Shown: positions 14,755-25,515 of the stretch, one piece after another
Layout of the letters: each line of letters opens with the position of its first letter
How positions within the stretch are numbered: position 1 is the stretch's first letter
Assembly: GCA_003023695.1 (NCBI GenBank)
Contig: PXYW01000013.1
Coordinates: 1 to 64,000 of the forward strand
Direction of reading: 5' to 3'
DNA: 64,000 bases
Source: Sulfobacillus benefaciens
Lineage (GTDB): Bacteria; Bacillota; Sulfobacillia; Sulfobacillales; Sulfobacillaceae
Notes under the pieces: generated by a model
What the model was told of the DNA's origin: nothing
Seen by the model: only the letters and a program-made list of their open reading frames with translations
Database searches by the model: none
Translations under genes and position numbers: made by a program

Positions 14755-15918
14755 ATGGGACTCAGCGTACTTACGGAAGAGGAAAACACAATTCGCGATG
14801 CTATCCACCAATTGGTGCGTGACACCATCGCCAAAACGTCGGCAGAATTTGACCGTACTCAGACATTTCCTAGAGTAAACATGGAGTTATTAGGGAAACA
14901 GGGCTATTTGGGTATGATTGTGGATCCTCAGTGGGGCGGTGGCGGAGCGACCTACTTAGCTCAAACTTTAGTGGTGGAGGCTATTGCGGCAGCAGATCCG
15001 GCGACAGCAGTCATTTATGAAGTGCACAATTCGTTGCACATTGAGGGGATCTGGCGCTATGGAACAGATGTGCAAAAGGCTCGATATCTTCCTTCCCTAT
15101 GTCAGGGCACTGCAATTGGGGCGTTTGCCATTACCGAGGCTAACGCGGGGTCTAATGCCGCTGCCTTGACGACGCGGGCCGAGCGCCACGGGGATCGCTA
15201 TATTTTAAATGGTCGCAAAATGTTCATTACCAGCGCAGGTGAGGCGGATCGATATCTGGTATTTGCAACCGTGGATCCGTCTCTTGGAGAACGGGGCATC
15301 ACGGCTTTCATCGTGGAAAAAGGGTCCCAAGGGTTATCTTTCGGACCTCCCGAAGATAAAATGGGAATCCGCGCTTCGCGGACCTCGGAGTTAATTTTAG
15401 ATAATGTCGAAGTTCCGGTGGATCAACGACTTGGGGAGGAGGGTCAGGGATATGCCATGGCTCTTTACTTGCTGGATGGGGGTCGAATTGGCATTGCCGC
15501 GCAAAGTATTGGTATTATGACCACGGCTTTGGAGAGATCCCTGGCTTATGCTCGACAACGTGAACAATTCGGGGAACCTATTGGTCATTATCAGGGTGTA
15601 CAGTGGCGGTTGGCAGATATGGCTACCGATCTTCACGCCGCCCGCATGATGACGTACGAAGCGGCGCGCCGTCGCGAAGAAGGTCCAAGCCAGCGGCCGT
15701 TATTTGCGATGGCAAAACTTTTCGCCTCCGAGAAAGCGGTACAGCATGCGGCGGACGCAATTCAAATTTTTGGTGGTTATGGTTATATGCGGGAGTACGG
15801 AGTGGAGAGGCTTTTGCGTGACGCCAAGGTCACAGAAATATACGAAGGCACGTCGGAAATGATGCGGTTAGTCATTGCATCCAGGCTTCTGAAAAATTAC
15901 GACCTTGACAACATCTAA
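14755..15918 (+). CDS. Acyl-CoA dehydrogenase
   Basis: A 387-residue FAD flavoprotein with FAITEANAGSNAAALTTRA (flavin-binding), the GIRASRTSELILDNVEVP segment and the C-terminal QIFGGYGYMREYGVERLLRDAK. Glu in YEGTSEMMRLVI corresponds to the usual catalytic-base region of short-chain enzymes. Substrate is not determinable. ATG 14755 follows GGGGAGGA; the longer frame overlaps meaB without a ribosome site. It probably shares a transcript with the mutase genes. Confidence 0.9.
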   Translation: MGLSVLTEEENTIRDAIHQLVRDTIAKTSAEFDRTQTFPRVNMELLGKQGYLGMIVDPQWGGGGATYLAQTLVVEAIAAADPATAVIYEVHNSLHIEGIWRYGTDVQKARYLPSLCQGTAIGAFAITEANAGSNAAALTTRAERHGDRYILNGRKMFITSAGEADRYLVFATVDPSLGERGITAFIVEKGSQGLSFGPPEDKMGIRASRTSELILDNVEVPVDQRLGEEGQGYAMALYLLDGGRIGIAAQSIGIMTTALERSLAYARQREQFGEPIGHYQGVQWRLADMATDLHAARMMTYEAARRREEGPSQRPLFAMAKLFASEKAVQHAADAIQIFGGYGYMREYGVERLLRDAKVTEIYEGTSEMMRLVIASRLLKNYDLDNI

Positions 15919-15933
15919 GGAGGCCAAGCTAAC

Positions 15934-16680
15934 ATGACGGGGCCTATACGCGTGGTCTTGGCGGGAGCGTCAGGCCGAACCGGCCGTGAAGTGGGAAAGG
16001 CCATCTTGGAGTCTCCCGATATGGAATTGGTTGGGGCCATTGGTCATCGCCAAGCAGGAAAATCAGTGGATGCCATATGGCCGGGGGTCAAGTCCGAAAT
16101 TATCATCACGCGAGAGTTGCCCCTCTGCGACTATCCGGCTATTCTTGTGGATTTTACCGAGCCTGGATCTGCATTTCAGCGGGTGCTGGAGGCGGCTGCC
16201 CAAGGGTGGCACGTGGTAATTGGCACTACGGGGTTTACTGCAGATCAAATAGACATGATGGCCCGCCAGGTGGCCGATCATGGCGTCGGAGGCGCCTTGA
16301 TTGCCAACTTCTCTTTGGGGGCTTGGCTTTTGGAACGTTTAGTCAAAGAAGCGGCTCAGTATTTTACCGACGCGGAATTAGTTGAAGCCCACCATCCTCA
16401 TAAACGGGACCGCCCCTCGGGGACCGCCAAACGGATTGCCTCCACGTTAGCGAGTTCTTGGGGAAAGCCCGACGATGAGATCCCGGTCCATGCGATGCGG
16501 TTGCCGGGAATGGTGGCCCATCAAGCGGTCATCTTTGGCGCTCCTGGCCAAATATTGACGGTAAGACACGATGTGCATGATCGCAGTGCGTATACAACTG
16601 GCGCATTGCAGGCAATACGTCACATCGACCGGTTTCCAGGCCGCCTTATTCAGGATCTTGGGGAATTGGTGGAGCATTAA
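15934..16680 (+). CDS. dapB: 4-hydroxy-tetrahydrodipicolinate reductase
   Basis: A 248-residue enzyme of the lysine/diaminopimelate pathway. The N-terminal nucleotide-binding motif is VVLAGASGRTGREV. GTTGF follows, and the catalytic signature ELVEAHHPHKRDRPSGTAKRI contains the His pair and Lys. AAGGAGG sits just before the ATG, 15 bases after the acyl-CoA dehydrogenase. Its last 35 bases overlap the convergent SASP-like gene. Confidence 0.93.
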   Translation: MTGPIRVVLAGASGRTGREVGKAILESPDMELVGAIGHRQAGKSVDAIWPGVKSEIIITRELPLCDYPAILVDFTEPGSAFQRVLEAAAQGWHVVIGTTGFTADQIDMMARQVADHGVGGALIANFSLGAWLLERLVKEAAQYFTDAELVEAHHPHKRDRPSGTAKRIASTLASSWGKPDDEIPVHAMRLPGMVAHQAVIFGAPGQILTVRHDVHDRSAYTTGALQAIRHIDRFPGRLIQDLGELVEH

Positions 16681-16837
16681 CGGACTCATCGGCACTGTCA
16701 GCCACTTGCCGCGCTAGCGTTAAAAACCGTTCTCGATACGGGCTTTGGGAAGGTCTAACTTCTGACTTTACCACGCGCCGTAGTTGGTCCAATGCGGATT
16801 CAGCCTCAGGAACTAATGGTTTTTTGCGGCGACCCAT
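16646..16837 (-). CDS. Probable small acid-soluble spore protein-like protein
   Basis: A 63-residue, strongly charged protein on the minus strand. An ideal ribosome site GGAGGTGA lies just before its ATG. The N-terminus RRKKPLVPEAESALDQLRR closely resembles alpha/beta-type SASPs, where PLVPEAxxALDxLKxE is usual; these coat spore DNA. The second half is divergent and lacks a clear GxVGGxMVRxLV segment. It overlaps the 3' end of dapB. Confidence 0.5.
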   Translation of the reverse strand: MGRRKKPLVPEAESALDQLRRVVKSEVRPSQSPYRERFLTLARQVADSADESVNAPPIPQDPE

Positions 16838-16934
16838 GAAATCACCTCCTGCACCATAGTATGTGCCAATGATGTGCTACAATAATGGTAAGTTTTGATA
16901 TCGGAAATGCAGCAGTACCACTTTGGGGTGAATC

Positions 16935-17873
16935 ATGAGACTATACGAATCCGTCGATGAACTGATTGGCCGTACTCCGTTGGTACGATTGCGACGGCTT
17001 TCAGAAGACAGCGGATGGACGGTGTATGGCAAGTTAGAATCCTACAATCCTGGCGGCAGTGTTAAGGACCGTCTTGGATTGGCTATGGTTCTCGATGCTG
17101 AATCGCGAGGAATATTAAGCCCTGGCGGCACTATTGTGGAACCGACGTCGGGGAATACGGGGATCGGGCTGGCAATGGTGGCTGTGCACCGGGGATACCG
17201 TGTGTTGCTCACTATGCCAGAAACCGCATCACTGGAAAGGCGGATGCTTTTTACAGCTTTTGGTGCCGAATTGGTGTTAACCCCAGGACGGTTGGGAATG
17301 GTTGGAGCCATTCAAAAGGCAGAAGCGCTCGTCCAAGAAATTCCGGGTGCAGTAACATTGCGTCAGTTCGATAATCCCGCCAATGTAGAAATTCACCGCA
17401 AAACCACAGGACCGGAAATTTGGCAGGATACGGACGGCCAGGTGACGGCGCTGATAGCGGGGGTTGGCACTGGCGGCACCATAAGCGGCATTGGAGAGTA
17501 TTTGAAGTCGCGCAATCCGCGAATTTCGGTGGTTGCCGTAGAACCTAAAGAATCTTCGGTGCTAATGGGAGAAAGCCCTGGCCCCCATAAAATTCAAGGA
17601 CTTGGAGCGGGATTTGTTCCTAAAATTTTAAATCGGCAAATTATTGATGATATCGTGCCGGTTGCTGGTGAAGAGGCCATGGCACAAGCACGGGTCGTAG
17701 CGTTAGAAGAAGGTATTCTTACAGGTATTTCTGGGGGAGCCGCGATGGTAGGCGCTCGGGAATGGCTAGCAGAGCATCAGTCTAGCCCGGGATTCGCTGT
17801 GGTTATATTGCCGGATTCTGGCGAGCGATATCTTAGCACGTCATTATATCAAGGGCAGGCGCACCATGTTTAA
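16935..17873 (+). CDS. cysK: Cysteine synthase (O-acetylserine sulfhydrylase)
   Basis: A 312-residue PLP enzyme that makes cysteine from O-acetylserine and sulfide. It shows LIGRTPLVRL, the PLP-lysine motif NPGGSVKDR near residue 40, PTSGNTGIGLAM and the phosphate-cup GVGTGGTISGIG. CysK versus CysM or a cystathionine-forming variant cannot be settled by eye. The 3' end overlaps the next gene, an Rrf2 regulator, by eight bases, which suggests local control of sulfur assimilation. Confidence 0.92.
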   Translation: MRLYESVDELIGRTPLVRLRRLSEDSGWTVYGKLESYNPGGSVKDRLGLAMVLDAESRGILSPGGTIVEPTSGNTGIGLAMVAVHRGYRVLLTMPETASLERRMLFTAFGAELVLTPGRLGMVGAIQKAEALVQEIPGAVTLRQFDNPANVEIHRKTTGPEIWQDTDGQVTALIAGVGTGGTISGIGEYLKSRNPRISVVAVEPKESSVLMGESPGPHKIQGLGAGFVPKILNRQIIDDIVPVAGEEAMAQARVVALEEGILTGISGGAAMVGAREWLAEHQSSPGFAVVILPDSGERYLSTSLYQGQAHHV

Positions 17874-18327
17874 ATTGTCGTCAGGATTTAAAGCAGGGCT
17901 TAGGGCTTTGACCATATTGGCCAGTAAGTCCGGTAGTGGGCCAGTGCCTATTAGTGAAATAGCACCGGAGCTTAACTTATCAGACAAGTATCTAGAACAA
18001 TTGCTAATGGCTCTAAAACGAGCCGGACTAGTTCGATCCAGCCGCGGGGCTAACGGGGGATTTGTGCTGGCACGCGCGGCCGCAAAGATCACTTTGCTGG
18101 ATATTATGACAGCCTTGCAGGGACCGATTGCTTTTTGCGATTGTGAAATCACATCTTGTCCCGATTGCATACGCCCCGAAATTTGGGAGGCACTGGAATT
18201 ATGCATTGGTGCGACCTTGTCCACCATCACCTTGCAACATCTGGTCTCTACCGAACCATTTCAAGTGATGGCCCATTCGATTGTATTGCCTGATTCTCCA
18301 CTGTGGCAAGATGGGGCAGGTATTTAA
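17866..18327 (+). CDS. Rrf2-family transcriptional regulator
   Basis: A 153-residue regulator with the Rrf2 winged helix (ISEIAPELNLSDKYLEQLLMALKRAGLVRSSRGANGGFVLAR) and a cysteine-bearing loop CDCEITSCPDC. The cysteines could bind an iron-sulfur cluster as in IscR or NsrR. The overlap with cysK makes a CymR-like role in cysteine metabolism equally plausible, although CymR itself lacks a cluster. Confidence 0.85.
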   Translation: MFKLSSGFKAGLRALTILASKSGSGPVPISEIAPELNLSDKYLEQLLMALKRAGLVRSSRGANGGFVLARAAAKITLLDIMTALQGPIAFCDCEITSCPDCIRPEIWEALELCIGATLSTITLQHLVSTEPFQVMAHSIVLPDSPLWQDGAGI

Positions 18328-18331
18328 GGGA

Positions 18332-19276
18332 ATGGATCCCGACGATTTCCTCATCAATTTACACCCATTACGCGTCTTCCTAGTCGTTGCCCGACTCTTA
18401 AACTTTTCCCGTGCGGCAGAAGAACTTCATATCAGCCAATCGGCGGTCTCGACGCACGTCAAAACTTTGGAACTCCAGGTGGGTGTGCCACTTTTTGACA
18501 AACGCGGTCGTCATGTAGAATTGACAGACGCGGGTACTATGTTGCGAGATTATGGGCAACGAATTTTTTCTTTGTTAGATGAAACATCCCAAGCAATGAA
18601 TAGTGTCAAGGGCGGCCAGTGGGGAAAATTGCGAGTGGCTGCTGACACCACGGCAGGGGTATATATTGTCCCTGCCTTTCTTGGATTGTTCCGACAGCAG
18701 TTTCCGGATGTGGCAATTTCACTAGATGTGGTGAACCGTAGTCAAGTGGTGGAAAGCCTTCGTTTACGCCAGGCTGATATTGCGGTCATGGGACAGGTCC
18801 CTGATCCGCCTGAGCAATGGGATGCCAAACCGTTTTTGGACAACGAATTGGTGGTCATTGGTTGCCCACAGCACCCTTGGACGACTCGTCAACAGGTTTC
18901 CCTAAGAGAGTTGTCAGAAACAGCGCTGTTGGTTAGAGAACCGGGATCCGGCACCCGAAAGGCACTGGAGAGACTCCTAGATCGGGTAGGCCTTTCCTTG
19001 AACATTGCGATGGAACTTGGCAGCAACAGTACTATTAAACAGGCAGTCAGCCACGGGTTGGGAGTGGCGGTGATTTCCCGTCGTGTGATTGAACTAGAAC
19101 TGTCGGCAGGGCGCCTAGTGATTCTCGATGTCGAAGGATTTCCGATAAGAAGGGAATGGTATGTGGTTCATTTGGACAAAGCCTATTTAGCACCTCCAGC
19201 CAAACAGTTCAGGCAATTGCTGCTAACCGTAAATCTTAAGGAGCCGGGTGTACCCGGCCCCTCACACCAATGTTAG
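18332..19276 (+). CDS. LysR-family regulator next to RuBisCO genes (CbbR candidate)
   Basis: A 314-residue LysR protein. The helix-turn-helix is FLVVARLLNFSRAAEELHISQSAVSTHVKTLE, and the effector domain follows from about residue 90. Its 3' end abuts the 3' end of cbbS, so it is convergent with cbbLS, not divergent as most cbbR genes are. ATG 18332 starts just after the Rrf2 stop codon; earlier in-frame starts lie inside that gene. A role in RuBisCO control is inferred from proximity only. Confidence 0.82.
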   Translation: MDPDDFLINLHPLRVFLVVARLLNFSRAAEELHISQSAVSTHVKTLELQVGVPLFDKRGRHVELTDAGTMLRDYGQRIFSLLDETSQAMNSVKGGQWGKLRVAADTTAGVYIVPAFLGLFRQQFPDVAISLDVVNRSQVVESLRLRQADIAVMGQVPDPPEQWDAKPFLDNELVVIGCPQHPWTTRQQVSLRELSETALLVREPGSGTRKALERLLDRVGLSLNIAMELGSNSTIKQAVSHGLGVAVISRRVIELELSAGRLVILDVEGFPIRREWYVVHLDKAYLAPPAKQFRQLLLTVNLKEPGVPGPSHQC

Positions 19277-19705
19277 CTATTCAGTGAATCGTTCCCCTTC
19301 GGGACGCATCGATGCGTAACTCTCAATGGTGTAATGTATTTGGCGATCGGGACTTTCTTGTCGCACTAAGCGAAACCCTGGATCATTGCCGGGACGTTGC
19401 ACAATAAACGAGAGCGCTACAGTCTGCCGCCCCAAGCGACGGTCGTACGCATTGAGGCGGATGTAGTGATAAGGGAATGCTTTTTTGCATTGCTCCAGTT
19501 CATAAAATATTGCAGCAGGATCTTTTTGGTCAAACATGGGCAATCCCCACATATGCCAATATGTGTTGCGTGGGTGCGGCTCGTCGGTGTACTCGACACT
19601 TAGCGGCCAATCATTATCCAAGGCATATTGGATTTGGCGCTTGATTTGGTCATCAGTTAACGGAGGCAAATAGGAAAATGTGCCTTGGGTTAAGTGAAAA
19701 GCCAT
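19277..19705 (-). CDS. cbbS: RuBisCO small subunit
   Basis: A 142-residue small subunit. [21 protein letters not shown] at the start, [11 protein letters not shown] and the extended C-terminus after [10 protein letters not shown] (the added hairpin of red-type enzymes) fit form IC/ID. It lies 18 bases after cbbL on the minus strand, with AGGAGG before its ATG, so the two are co-translated. It assembles with CbbL into the L8S8 CO2-fixing enzyme. Confidence 0.95.
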   Translation of the reverse strand: MAFHLTQGTFSYLPPLTDDQIKRQIQYALDNDWPLSVEYTDEPHPRNTYWHMWGLPMFDQKDPAAIFYELEQCKKAFPYHYIRLNAYDRRLGRQTVALSFIVQRPGNDPGFRLVRQESPDRQIHYTIESYASMRPEGERFTE

Positions 19706-19723
19706 GAGAAAACCTCCTTCAGG

Positions 19724-21619
<1,896 letters not shown>

Positions 21620-21871
21620 CTAGAGCATAAGTTGTCCGCCAAGCGCTATTCCCAACATTAATAGCAAAAACCATAGCATGTAGTGTACCCACGTGGGGAC
21701 ACTGCGCTGACTTAGGTCAATGGCCCCGTCCAATTTGTGGTCCATATTCGCAATCAACAGTTTGGTTTCTTTAATGTCAGTTTGGAGCGTCTCAATCCAT
21801 TTCTCCAGACTATCAGCGCGTTCTTCCAATCGAGCAACTCGCACATCGATCGATTCCTGAATATTTGACAC
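21620..21871 (-). CDS. Small coiled-coil membrane protein (XhlA-like)
   Basis: An 83-residue protein. Residues 6-45 form a heptad-rich coiled coil (VARLEERADSLEKWIETLQTDIKET), and a C-terminal membrane helix is VHYMLWFLLLMLGIALG. This layout resembles haemolysin XhlA-type phage and membrane proteins, but similarity of such simple sequence is weak evidence. GTG 21871 is chosen because AAGGAGG precedes it at good spacing; no ATG does as well. Confidence 0.55.
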   Translation of the reverse strand: MSNIQESIDVRVARLEERADSLEKWIETLQTDIKETKLLIANMDHKLDGAIDLSQRSVPTWVHYMLWFLLLMLGIALGGQLML

Positions 21872-22080
21872 AAGAATTTCCTCCTTAAATACAGCACACA
21901 GTGATCGTAGCGATTCGTAGGGCACAAATATGGTTAAACGACTATTTTTTAATTACCGGATGTCTGTATTAGTAACATAATCGAATCTAGGGTAATCAGC
22001 TATGACATCAATAGTGCCAAATTTACTTCTAAAGCACTGTATTCACTTGACAAAAATTGGCAACATAATTTTGGGATTTT

Positions 22081-22176
22081 AACGATCTCATTGCCGACTA
22101 TGGCGGCAACTCGGCATCGCGGAGTGGAGTGTCTTGGGCCATTCCTTTGGTGGGCACCTCGGTATCCGCCGCAGTG
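22081..22176 (+). pseudogene. Fragment of a decayed alpha/beta-hydrolase gene
   Basis: NDLIADY is read at 22081-22101; after a frame change RQLGIAEWSVLGHSFGGHLGI follows. The GHSFGG at 22137-22154 with the preceding LGIxxWSVLG is the nucleophile elbow of alpha/beta hydrolases such as proline iminopeptidases. Stops cut all frames on both sides, and the N-terminal third is absent. Downstream to about 22480 some open stretches exist, but I cannot align them with confidence. Confidence 0.4.
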
Positions 22177-22179
22177 CCT

Positions 22180-22716
22180 CTTGTTTGACCTTGCCCAGCC
22201 CTTTCGATCGCACCTGTGCTCGATGGGCATGGCGACACCGCAAAGGCGGTCAAAGCCTGGACTGCGCCCGGAGAGAGGTCGGTTGACGACCTCTTATCCA
22301 CATTTTCGGCGCTACACGGAGCGTTCGGCCACGACCGACAGGAAGTGCTACACATCCAAAGGTCTGATAGGACTTTTTCCACGGTCTTGGGACGTTGCAC
22401 ATCGCACTGCTGGACTCCATTCCGCTCGCTTATTCCAAGAGCGCTAATGGTATTAATGGGGGAATTAATTCTCATGAATGACGTGGCTTTTCCATGGATG
22501 CGAGTGCTTGTTGTTTAAGTTGTCCAAGAACCTCATTTAGTTCTGAGACTCTATTTGATACAGGGAAAATGGGAGCGCAAGACGGCTGGCGGAGATTGCG
22601 CTATAGGATTCACTGCCGCGGTCACTCATGAACCGCGCCGTGCTGCGCTGTGCGGGGAGGACAGCGGCCTACTGCTCTTTGCCGATTGGATAACCGTTGC
22701 TGTGCCTCAAATTCTT
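22180..22716. other. Gene-poor stretch before tRNA-Pro
   Basis: Overlapping open frames of about 100 codons occur on both strands here, but none has a ribosome site or recognisable domain. They probably continue the decayed hydrolase locus. Nothing else supportable is seen. Confidence 0.4.
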
Positions 22717-22793
22717 TGGTCGGAGAGACAGGATTTGAACCTGCGACCTCCTGCTCCCGAAGCAGGCGCGCTACCAAGCTGCGCTACTCCCCG
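22717..22793 (-). tRNA. tRNA-Pro (anticodon CGG)
   Basis: On the minus strand the acceptor stem CGGGGAG/CTCTCCG (one G-T pair), discriminator A and encoded CCA (22717-22719) are present. The T-loop TTCAAAT is in a GCAGG/CCTGT stem, and the anticodon stem CCTGC/GCAGG holds loop TTCGGGA, giving CGG. It is 77 nucleotides long and transcribed divergently from the rml genes. Confidence 0.94.
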
Positions 22794-22899
22794 ACGACCG
22801 TATGTTATTGTATTCTGTATCAAGATATAGTGTCAAGCCACAGATTGCTGTCAAATTGTATTACAATAACGATATGCGACAAAGGACGAATGCGAAACG

Positions 22900-23970
22900 G
22901 TGAACACATTAAAAGGTTTGTTGCTGGCTGGAGGCACTGGCAGTCGACTGCGACCGTTAACTTACACGGGTGCAAAGCAGTTGATCCCAGTAGCCAATCG
23001 TCCCATTTTGTTTTATGCCATTGATGCCATGGTGGCGGCTGGGATTACAGAAATTGGCGTCATTATAGGCGAAACTGGCCGGGAAGTGAGAGATGCACTT
23101 GGGGATGGGAGTCAATTTGGCTGTCGTTTTGTGTTCATCCCTCAAGAAGCACCGCTGGGTTTGGCGCATGCTGTCAAAGTTGCGCACAATTTTTTGTCCG
23201 ATTCGCCTTTTTTAATGTTTTTAGGGGATAATTTATTACGGGGCGGGTTGAGTCGCTTGACGCAGCGGTTTCGCGACGGCCATTATGCTGCATCCATTTT
23301 GCTAACAGAGGTAGATAATCCGTCGCAATTTGGGGTTGCTGTAGTAGAAAGCGGCCGTGTGGTACGCCTTATTGAAAAACCTGCCAATCCTCCTTCGCGT
23401 TTAGCATTGGTAGGGGCTTATTGTTTTGCTCCCCAAATTCATGAGGCCATCGAACGACTTACGCCTTCGTGGCGTGGGGAATACGAGATTACTGATGCCA
23501 TTCAAAACTTGATTGATGATGACTTGCCGGTGGATGCGACATTGGTTGAAGGATGGTGGAAAGATACTGGGAGGCCGGAAGATGTATTGGAGGCCAATCG
23601 TTTGGTATTAGAAGACCTACAAACCCAAATCCGTGGAATTGTCGATAATGAGAGTCGCATTGAAGGCCGGGTCGCCATAGAGGAGACCACGCAAATCAGG
23701 CGAAGCACAATCCGTGGCCCGGTAAGCATTGCCGCGCATGCCATCGTAGAAGACAGCTATATTGGACCTTATACGTCAATTGGACCTGGAGTGCGAATTC
23801 TGCATACTGAAATCGAAAACAGTGTCGTGTTGTCGGACAGCCAAATTGTCGGCGTTCGGGACCGCATTGATCAAAGTTTGATAGGCCGCGGGGTGACGGT
23901 GCAAGGCATTCGTTCGCGCCCCCGCGCAGTGCATTTGATTTTGGGAGACCAAAGCCAAATCGATTTATAA
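22900..23970 (+). CDS. rmlA: Glucose-1-phosphate thymidylyltransferase, long form
   Basis: A 356-residue enzyme that makes dTDP-glucose. The nucleotidyltransferase domain begins LKGLLLAGGTGSRLRPLTYTGAKQLIPVANRP, has FLGDNLLRGG near 110 and extends to about 240. A left-handed beta-helix tail follows (repeats such as GRVAIEETTQIRRSTIRGPVSI). This long form is common in Actinobacteria, Archaea and some Firmicutes. GTG 22900 is the start, with AAAGGA upstream. It heads the rmlA-rmlC-rmlB cluster. Confidence 0.9.
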   Translation: MNTLKGLLLAGGTGSRLRPLTYTGAKQLIPVANRPILFYAIDAMVAAGITEIGVIIGETGREVRDALGDGSQFGCRFVFIPQEAPLGLAHAVKVAHNFLSDSPFLMFLGDNLLRGGLSRLTQRFRDGHYAASILLTEVDNPSQFGVAVVESGRVVRLIEKPANPPSRLALVGAYCFAPQIHEAIERLTPSWRGEYEITDAIQNLIDDDLPVDATLVEGWWKDTGRPEDVLEANRLVLEDLQTQIRGIVDNESRIEGRVAIEETTQIRRSTIRGPVSIAAHAIVEDSYIGPYTSIGPGVRILHTEIENSVVLSDSQIVGVRDRIDQSLIGRGVTVQGIRSRPRAVHLILGDQSQIDL

Positions 23971-24007
23971 TCGGCGAGAAACATTATTAAGCAAGGGAGT
24001 TAGATCA

Positions 24008-24478
24008 GTGAGTCACTTTGGCAAGATAGACGGCGTGGTCGTGAAGAACTTAGTGCGCCATCCTGATGATCGGGGTTTTTTTCAAGAAATTTTACGTGAT
24101 GATGAAGGGCTTTTGCGCCGGTTTGGACAAGCATCGTTGTCAATGAGCTATCCTGGGGTGATTAAAGCCTTTCACTACCATGAATTACAGGATGATTTGT
24201 GGTTTTTTCCCGTGGGGTCGGCGCAAGTAGTTTTGTACGACCAACGGGTCGGATCCAAAACGCAGGGCATCACCCAAGTCTTATACCCTGGTCAAGACAA
24301 TCCCCTCTTGATCGTGATTCCGGTAGGGGTATTGCATGGATATCGGGTACTAGGGAACCAGCCATTGATGATTGTCTACTTTACAACCGAATCCTATCGG
24401 GCCGATTCCCCAGACGAAAAGCGAATCCCGTGGAATGATGCCACCGTGGGCTTTGACTGGACTACACAAAACCGCTGA
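24008..24478 (+). CDS. rmlC: dTDP-4-dehydrorhamnose 3,5-epimerase family protein
   Basis: A 156-residue cupin protein with DDRGFFQEILRDDE near the start, SMSYPGVIKAFHYHELQDDLWFFPVGSAQVVLYDQR containing the catalytic-site His, and IPVGVLHGYRVLG. It is somewhat shorter than the 180-190 residues of typical RmlC. GTG 24008 follows AAGGGAG. The position between rmlA and rmlB supports a dTDP-hexose epimerase in cell-surface polysaccharide synthesis. Confidence 0.85.
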   Translation: MSHFGKIDGVVVKNLVRHPDDRGFFQEILRDDEGLLRRFGQASLSMSYPGVIKAFHYHELQDDLWFFPVGSAQVVLYDQRVGSKTQGITQVLYPGQDNPLLIVIPVGVLHGYRVLGNQPLMIVYFTTESYRADSPDEKRIPWNDATVGFDWTTQNR

Positions 24479-24491
24479 CGGAGGGGTTGCA

Positions 24492-25502
24492 ATGCGTGTC
24501 ATGGTGACGGGGGGACTGGGGTTTATTGGGTCTCATTTGGTCCGTTGGATTTTGAACCAGCAGCCTGATGTGGAAGTGATTAATGTGGATTCCTTGACCT
24601 ATGCGGGAAACCTCGAAAATTTAGCTGATGTTAAAGACAATCCGCGTTATCGCTGGCGGCGCATCTCGGTGGCTGACGCCCTTGCGTTAAATGCACTTTT
24701 CGACGAAGGTCCAGTCGATGCCATCATGAATCTGGCTGCCGAATCCCATGTGGATCGCAGCATTCAGTCTGGTGTGCCATTTGTGGAAACTAATGTGCTG
24801 GGAACCCAAGTGTTGCTCGAAGCTGCTCGCACTCATGGGGTAAAACGGTTTCTTCAGGTATCAACCGATGAGGTTTATGGTAGCTTAGGATCGCATGGAC
24901 TCTTTACGGAAACCAGTCCATTGGCCCCCAACAGCCCCTACTCCGCCAGCAAGGCTGCAGCCGATTTATTGGCATTGGCTGCGTTTCACACGTACGGTCA
25001 AGACGTTGTCGTGACTCGGTGCAGCAATAACTATGGACCGTATCAATTTCCCGAAAAACTGATTCCGCTGTTTGTAACCAACGGCTTGGAGCAGAAGCCA
25101 TGGCCTTTGTACGGGGATGGTCTCAATGTGAGGGACTGGCTTCATGTAGAGGATCATGTCAGAGCCTTGTGGGTGGTATTGCAGTCCGGCTCGCCAGGAG
25201 AGGTTTATAACATTGGAGGTAACAACGAACATACTAACCGGGAAATTGCGCATACGTTAGCTGATTTGATGGGATTGCCGCACTCGGTTATTGTCGCCGT
25301 GCCAGATCGTCCAGGACATGATCGCCGATACGCTATTGACGCAAACAAAATTCGTCGAGAGCTAGGTTGGCAGCCGGAGGTCTCTTGGTCTCAGGGACTT
25401 CGAGATACGGTGGCATGGTATCGTGACCATCGCGGCTGGTGGGAGCGGATTAAGTCGGGAGCTTACCTTCAATATTACCGTAATCAGTACGGGGTGCTGT
25501 GA
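24492..25502 (+). CDS. rmlB: dTDP-glucose 4,6-dehydratase
   Basis: A 336-residue extended short-chain dehydrogenase. The NAD motif is VTGGLGFIGSHLVRWI. AAESHVDRSI, VSTDEVYGSLG and YSASKAAADLL (Tyr-x3-Lys) give the active site, and WLHVEDHVRAL and PGHDRRYAID are subfamily marks. ATG 24492 follows GAGGGG, 13 bases after rmlC. No rmlD reductase is seen, so the final dTDP-sugar may not be rhamnose, or rmlD lies elsewhere. Confidence 0.93.
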   Translation: MRVMVTGGLGFIGSHLVRWILNQQPDVEVINVDSLTYAGNLENLADVKDNPRYRWRRISVADALALNALFDEGPVDAIMNLAAESHVDRSIQSGVPFVETNVLGTQVLLEAARTHGVKRFLQVSTDEVYGSLGSHGLFTETSPLAPNSPYSASKAAADLLALAAFHTYGQDVVVTRCSNNYGPYQFPEKLIPLFVTNGLEQKPWPLYGDGLNVRDWLHVEDHVRALWVVLQSGSPGEVYNIGGNNEHTNREIAHTLADLMGLPHSVIVAVPDRPGHDRRYAIDANKIRRELGWQPEVSWSQGLRDTVAWYRDHRGWWERIKSGAYLQYYRNQYGVL

Positions 25503-25515
25503 CGATGGGTTATCG

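Noticed and set aside
22555-22830. 91-codon plus-strand frame
   Set aside because: It runs through the antisense of tRNA-Pro and has no ribosome site.
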